Source of the DNA: Streptomyces spinosisporus
GTDB lineage: Bacteria; Actinomycetota; Actinomycetes; Streptomycetales; Streptomycetaceae
DNA length: 64,000 nucleotides
Direction of reading: 5' to 3'
Assembly (NCBI RefSeq): GCF_022698145.1
Contig: NZ_JALDAX010000001.1
Coordinates: 124,001-188,000, forward strand
Position numbers and translations under genes: made by a program. Positions 61,418-64,000 of this stretch are shown piece after piece. Numbering within the stretch: the first letter of the stretch is position 1; every line of letters starts with the position of its first letter. The notes below the pieces were generated by a model. That model had not been told where the DNA came from and searched no databases. It worked only from the letters and a program-made list of their open reading frames with translations.

Positions 61418-62617
61418 GTGGAGACTCCGGGGTCGCAGTCGTCACTGCACCGAGCCAACCTGGAGCGGGTCGTACGCGCCGTGCGGCTGGCCGGGTCGCT
61501 CACGCAGGCGGAGATCGCGCGGACCACGGGACTGTCGGCGGCGACGGTCTCCAACATCGTCCGCGAGCTCAAGGACGGCGGAACGGTCGAGGTCACGCCC
61601 ACCTCGGCGGGCGGCCGCAGGGCCCGCAGCGTCTCGCTGAGCGGCGACGCCGGCATCGTCATCGGGGTCGACTTCGGGCATACGCATCTGCGGGTCGCGA
61701 TCGGCAACCTCGCCCACCAGGTGCTGGCCGAGGAGTCCGAGCCGCTGGACGTGGACGCGTCCTCGGCGCAGGGCTTCGACCGGGCGGAAGAGCTGGTCAA
61801 CCGTCTGATCGTGGCCACGGGCGTCGACCGTTCCAAGATCGCCGGGGTGGGCCTCGGCGTGCCCGGGCCGATCGACGTCGAGTCCGGCACCCTGGGCTCC
61901 ACCGCGATCCTGCCGGGCTGGACCGGCACCCGGCCCGCCGAGGAGCTGCGGGGGCGGCTCGGCGTGCCGGTGCACGTGGACAACGACGCCAACCTCGGTG
62001 CCCTCGGCGAGCTGGTCTGGGGCAGTGGCCGGGGGGTCAAGGACCTGGCGTACATCAAGGTCGCGAGCGGTGTCGGCGCCGGACTGGTGATCAACGGGAA
62101 GATCTACCGGGGACCCGGCGGCACCGCCGGTGAAATCGGACATATTACACTCGACGAATCCGGTCCCGTCTGCCGCTGCGGAAACCGCGGATGCCTGGAA
62201 ACCTTTGCCGCAGCGCGCTATGTGCTTCCGTTGCTCCAGTCGAGCCACGGCACCGACCTCACGATGGAAGGCGTCGTACGGCTGGGCAGGGACGGAGATC
62301 CGGGCTGCCGTCGGGTGATCGCCGACGTCGGCCGTCACATCGGCAGTGGAGTCGCGAATCTCTGCAATCTGCTGAACCCGAGCCGTGTGGTCCTCGGTGG
62401 TGATCTCGCCGAGGCCGGTGAGCTGGTGCTCGGGCCGATAAGGGAGTCCGTCGGCCGCTACGCCATCCCCAGCGCCGCGCGTCAACTGTCCGTTCTCCCG
62501 GGGGCACTTGGGGGCCGTGCGGAGGTGCTCGGGGCGCTCGCTCTCGCGCTCAGCGAGATGGGCGATTCGACCCTTTTGGACGGCACGCTGACAGCAGTCA
62601 CCCCTGCCTTCACTTAG
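61418..62617 (+). CDS. rok7B7: ROK-family transcriptional regulator Rok7B7
   Basis: 399 residues. The N-terminal helix-turn-helix is at about 28-52 (LTQAEIARTTGLSAATVSNIV). The ROK kinase-like body has an ATP-site segment IGVDFGHTHLRVAIG and the zinc motif CRCGNRGC (Cys252, 254, 259) within the ROK signature. GTG 61418 has AGGAGG at ideal spacing; the longer frame from 61367 would begin in promoter-like sequence. Its place between ngcEFG and xylF matches S. coelicolor Rok7B7 (SCO6008), a global regulator of carbon control and antibiotic production that represses the xylose importer. Confidence 0.92.
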   Translation: METPGSQSSLHRANLERVVRAVRLAGSLTQAEIARTTGLSAATVSNIVRELKDGGTVEVTPTSAGGRRARSVSLSGDAGIVIGVDFGHTHLRVAIGNLAHQVLAEESEPLDVDASSAQGFDRAEELVNRLIVATGVDRSKIAGVGLGVPGPIDVESGTLGSTAILPGWTGTRPAEELRGRLGVPVHVDNDANLGALGELVWGSGRGVKDLAYIKVASGVGAGLVINGKIYRGPGGTAGEIGHITLDESGPVCRCGNRGCLETFAAARYVLPLLQSSHGTDLTMEGVVRLGRDGDPGCRRVIADVGRHIGSGVANLCNLLNPSRVVLGGDLAEAGELVLGPIRESVGRYAIPSAARQLSVLPGALGGRAEVLGALALALSEMGDSTLLDGTLTAVTPAFT

Positions 62618-62738
62618 AGAACGGATGGCACCGTTGCCATCTCGTTAAGGATTTACTTCTTGACGTCGCACGTGCGGCCGAGTTGACTTCCAGCCACCTC
62701 GGCCGCAGTGTCGCGGCCTCGTCAGGGAGGTTTCTGAA

Positions 62739-63851
62739 GTGAACACGCGTATGCGTCGTGCCGCGTTTGCCGTTGCCGCGGGTGCGATGGCCGTTTCCCT
62801 CGCCGCCTGTGGCAGTGCGAAGGAGTCCGGCGGCGACTCGGACTCGTCGTCGTCGGCCAAGAAGGGCGACGACATCAAGGTCGGTCTCCTGCTTCCGGAG
62901 AACCAGACCGCTCGCTACGAGAAGTTCGACAAGCCCCTGATCGAGAAGAAGATCAAGGAGCTCACGAACGACAAGGCGCAGCTCGTCTACGCCAACGCCA
63001 AGCAGGACGCCAGCACGCAGAACCAGCAGGTCGACACGATGATCACCAACAAGGTGGACGTCCTCATCGTGGACGCGGTCGACTCGGCGGCGATCAAGAA
63101 CTCGGTGCAGAAGGCCCACGACGCGGGCATCCCCGTCGTCGCCTACGACCGTCTGGCGCAGGGCCCCATCGACGCGTACACCTCGTTCGACAACGAGACC
63201 GTCGGCAAGACCCAGGGCGAGGCCCTCCTCAAGGCCCTCGGCTCCAAGGCCAAGTCCGGCAAGATCGTCATGATGAACGGCTCCTCCACGGACCCGAACG
63301 CCGCCCAGTTCAAGAAGGGCGCTCTCTCGGTCCTCCAGGGCAAGGTCAACATCGGCAAGTCCTACGACACCAAGGACTGGAAGCCGGAGAACGCCAACGC
63401 CAACATGGAGGGCGCGATCTCGGCGATCGGCAAGAAGAACCTGATCGGCGTCTACTCCGCCAACGACGGCATGGCCGGCGGTATCATCACCGCCCTCAAG
63501 GCCGCCGGCATCTCCAACATCCCGGTCACCGGCCAGGACGCGGAGCTCGCCGGTGTCCAGCGCATCGTCGCCGGCACCCAGTACATGAGCGTCTACAAGC
63601 CCTACGCGCCGGAGGCCGACGCCGCCGCCGAGATGGCCGTGAACCTGGCCCAGGGCAAGTCGCTCGACTCCGTCGCCAAGGACAAGGTCGACAGCCCGAC
63701 CACCAAGCAGGTCCCCTCGGTCCTGGTCCCCGTCCAGTCGCTGACCAAGGACAACATCAAGGACACCGTCATCAAGGACGGCGTCTACACGGTCGCCGAC
63801 ATCTGCACGGCCCAGTACAAGGCCGCCTGCGACAAGATCGGTCTGAAGTAA
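62739..63851 (+). CDS. xylF: D-xylose-binding lipoprotein XylF
   Basis: 370 residues. Lipoprotein signal (MRRAAFAVAAGAMAVSLAAC, Cys24) followed by a periplasmic-binding-protein-1 (LacI-like) fold: VGLLLPENQTARYEKFDKPL, VLIVDAVDSAAIK, GIPVVAYDRL, and GVYSANDGMAGGIITALKAAG. This is typical of XylF, the binding protein of the xylose ABC importer. GTG 62739 has GGGAGG upstream; ATG 62751 is possible. The xylG and xylH genes should follow outside the window. It is expected to be controlled by Rok7B7. Confidence 0.9.
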   Translation: MNTRMRRAAFAVAAGAMAVSLAACGSAKESGGDSDSSSSAKKGDDIKVGLLLPENQTARYEKFDKPLIEKKIKELTNDKAQLVYANAKQDASTQNQQVDTMITNKVDVLIVDAVDSAAIKNSVQKAHDAGIPVVAYDRLAQGPIDAYTSFDNETVGKTQGEALLKALGSKAKSGKIVMMNGSSTDPNAAQFKKGALSVLQGKVNIGKSYDTKDWKPENANANMEGAISAIGKKNLIGVYSANDGMAGGIITALKAAGISNIPVTGQDAELAGVQRIVAGTQYMSVYKPYAPEADAAAEMAVNLAQGKSLDSVAKDKVDSPTTKQVPSVLVPVQSLTKDNIKDTVIKDGVYTVADICTAQYKAACDKIGLK

Positions 63852-63872
63852 GCAGCCGGGCGTCCTTTCCAG

Positions 63873-63903
63873 GCAGGGGAGTCCGGTGTACGGATTCCCC
63901 TGC
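63873..63903 (+). terminator. Hairpin after xylF
   Basis: GCAGGGGAGTCCG and CGGATTCCCCTGC (one wobble) form a 13-bp stem around GTGTA, 21 bp after the xylF stop. A second inverted repeat (GCCCCGC and GCGGGGC) lies near 63951-63973. Partial termination here would leave more XylF mRNA than permease mRNA. Confidence 0.7.
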
Positions 63904-64000
63904 GGGACGCCCGCTCCGAAGGCTCCTCCGGCGCCCCGCGCATCAAACAGCCCCGCAAGCTCGTCGCGGGGCGCCGGACGGATCAACCCCCCTTTCTGCA

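Overview
The window is high-GC actinobacterial DNA and almost certainly comes from a Streptomyces chromosome. It has strong third-position GC bias, GTG starts, many 4-base ATGA/GTGA overlaps, and Streptomyces-type families (SpdB/TraB, DUF5753 regulators, DUF5999, NgcEFG, Rok7B7). From about 18.6 kb to the right end the gene order matches, from memory, the arcA/argF - murA2/aconitase - ngcEFG - rok7B7 - xylF stretch of the S. coelicolor chromosome. No rRNA, tRNA, CRISPR array or insertion sequence was seen.

Layout. (1) About 1-10.9 kb is part of an actinomycete integrative and conjugative element (AICE). It carries a DUF5753 regulator, an ASCH-domain protein, a TraB-type DNA translocase with an SpdB-like membrane protein, a four-gene translationally coupled set headed by an excisionase-like HTH protein, and a second coupled set ending in a primase-polymerase/helicase replication protein. 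A cluster of 9-bp iterons follows the replication gene. No integrase is inside the window, so one end of the element must lie to the left or be lost. (2) 11-16.5 kb holds an F420-type oxidoreductase and the Hen1-Pnkp RNA repair operon. (3) 16.5-21.4 kb holds an overlapping NAD-kinase-fold/SPFH pair, arginine deiminase, ornithine carbamoyltransferase and an RsbW-like ATPase. (4) 21.7-31.9 kb looks like an anthranilate (2-aminobenzoate) catabolic locus through CoA thioesters: enoyl-CoA hydratase, a fused flavin monooxygenase/reductase, a PaaX regulator, an aryl-CoA ligase, an acyl-CoA dehydrogenase and a RidA protein. A cysC-cysD-cysN sulfate activation operon sits inside it. The hydratase promoter and the ligase/dehydrogenase promoter share a composite element. 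(5) 33-39.3 kb is a benzoyl-CoA epoxidation (box) locus: a second PaaX protein, amidohydrolase, benzoate-CoA ligase, boxB and boxC, with no boxA seen. (6) 39.5-44.3 kb holds an HTH-MurA fusion and aconitase. Their promoters carry palindromes of the same design, and aconitase also has iron-box-like sequence. (7) 44.5-50 kb is an accessory patch: a TPR protein, a 1218-residue TPR-CHAT protease-like protein, and a divergent 213-residue protein with a hydrophobic segment. (8) 50-57.5 kb has two convergent secreted GH92 alpha-mannosidases sharing a GACAACGTTGTC-type operator. (9) 57.9-63.9 kb has ngcEFG (GlcNAc/chitobiose uptake) with a DasR-like site, the ROK regulator rok7B7, and the xylose-binding lipoprotein gene xylF.

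Family assignments rest on motifs read by eye; no database search was run. The strongest leads are the shared catabolic promoter element, the iteron and TraB-site clusters of the mobile element, the paired palindromes around the HTH-MurA gene, and the TPR-CHAT locus with its uncharacterised divergent partner.
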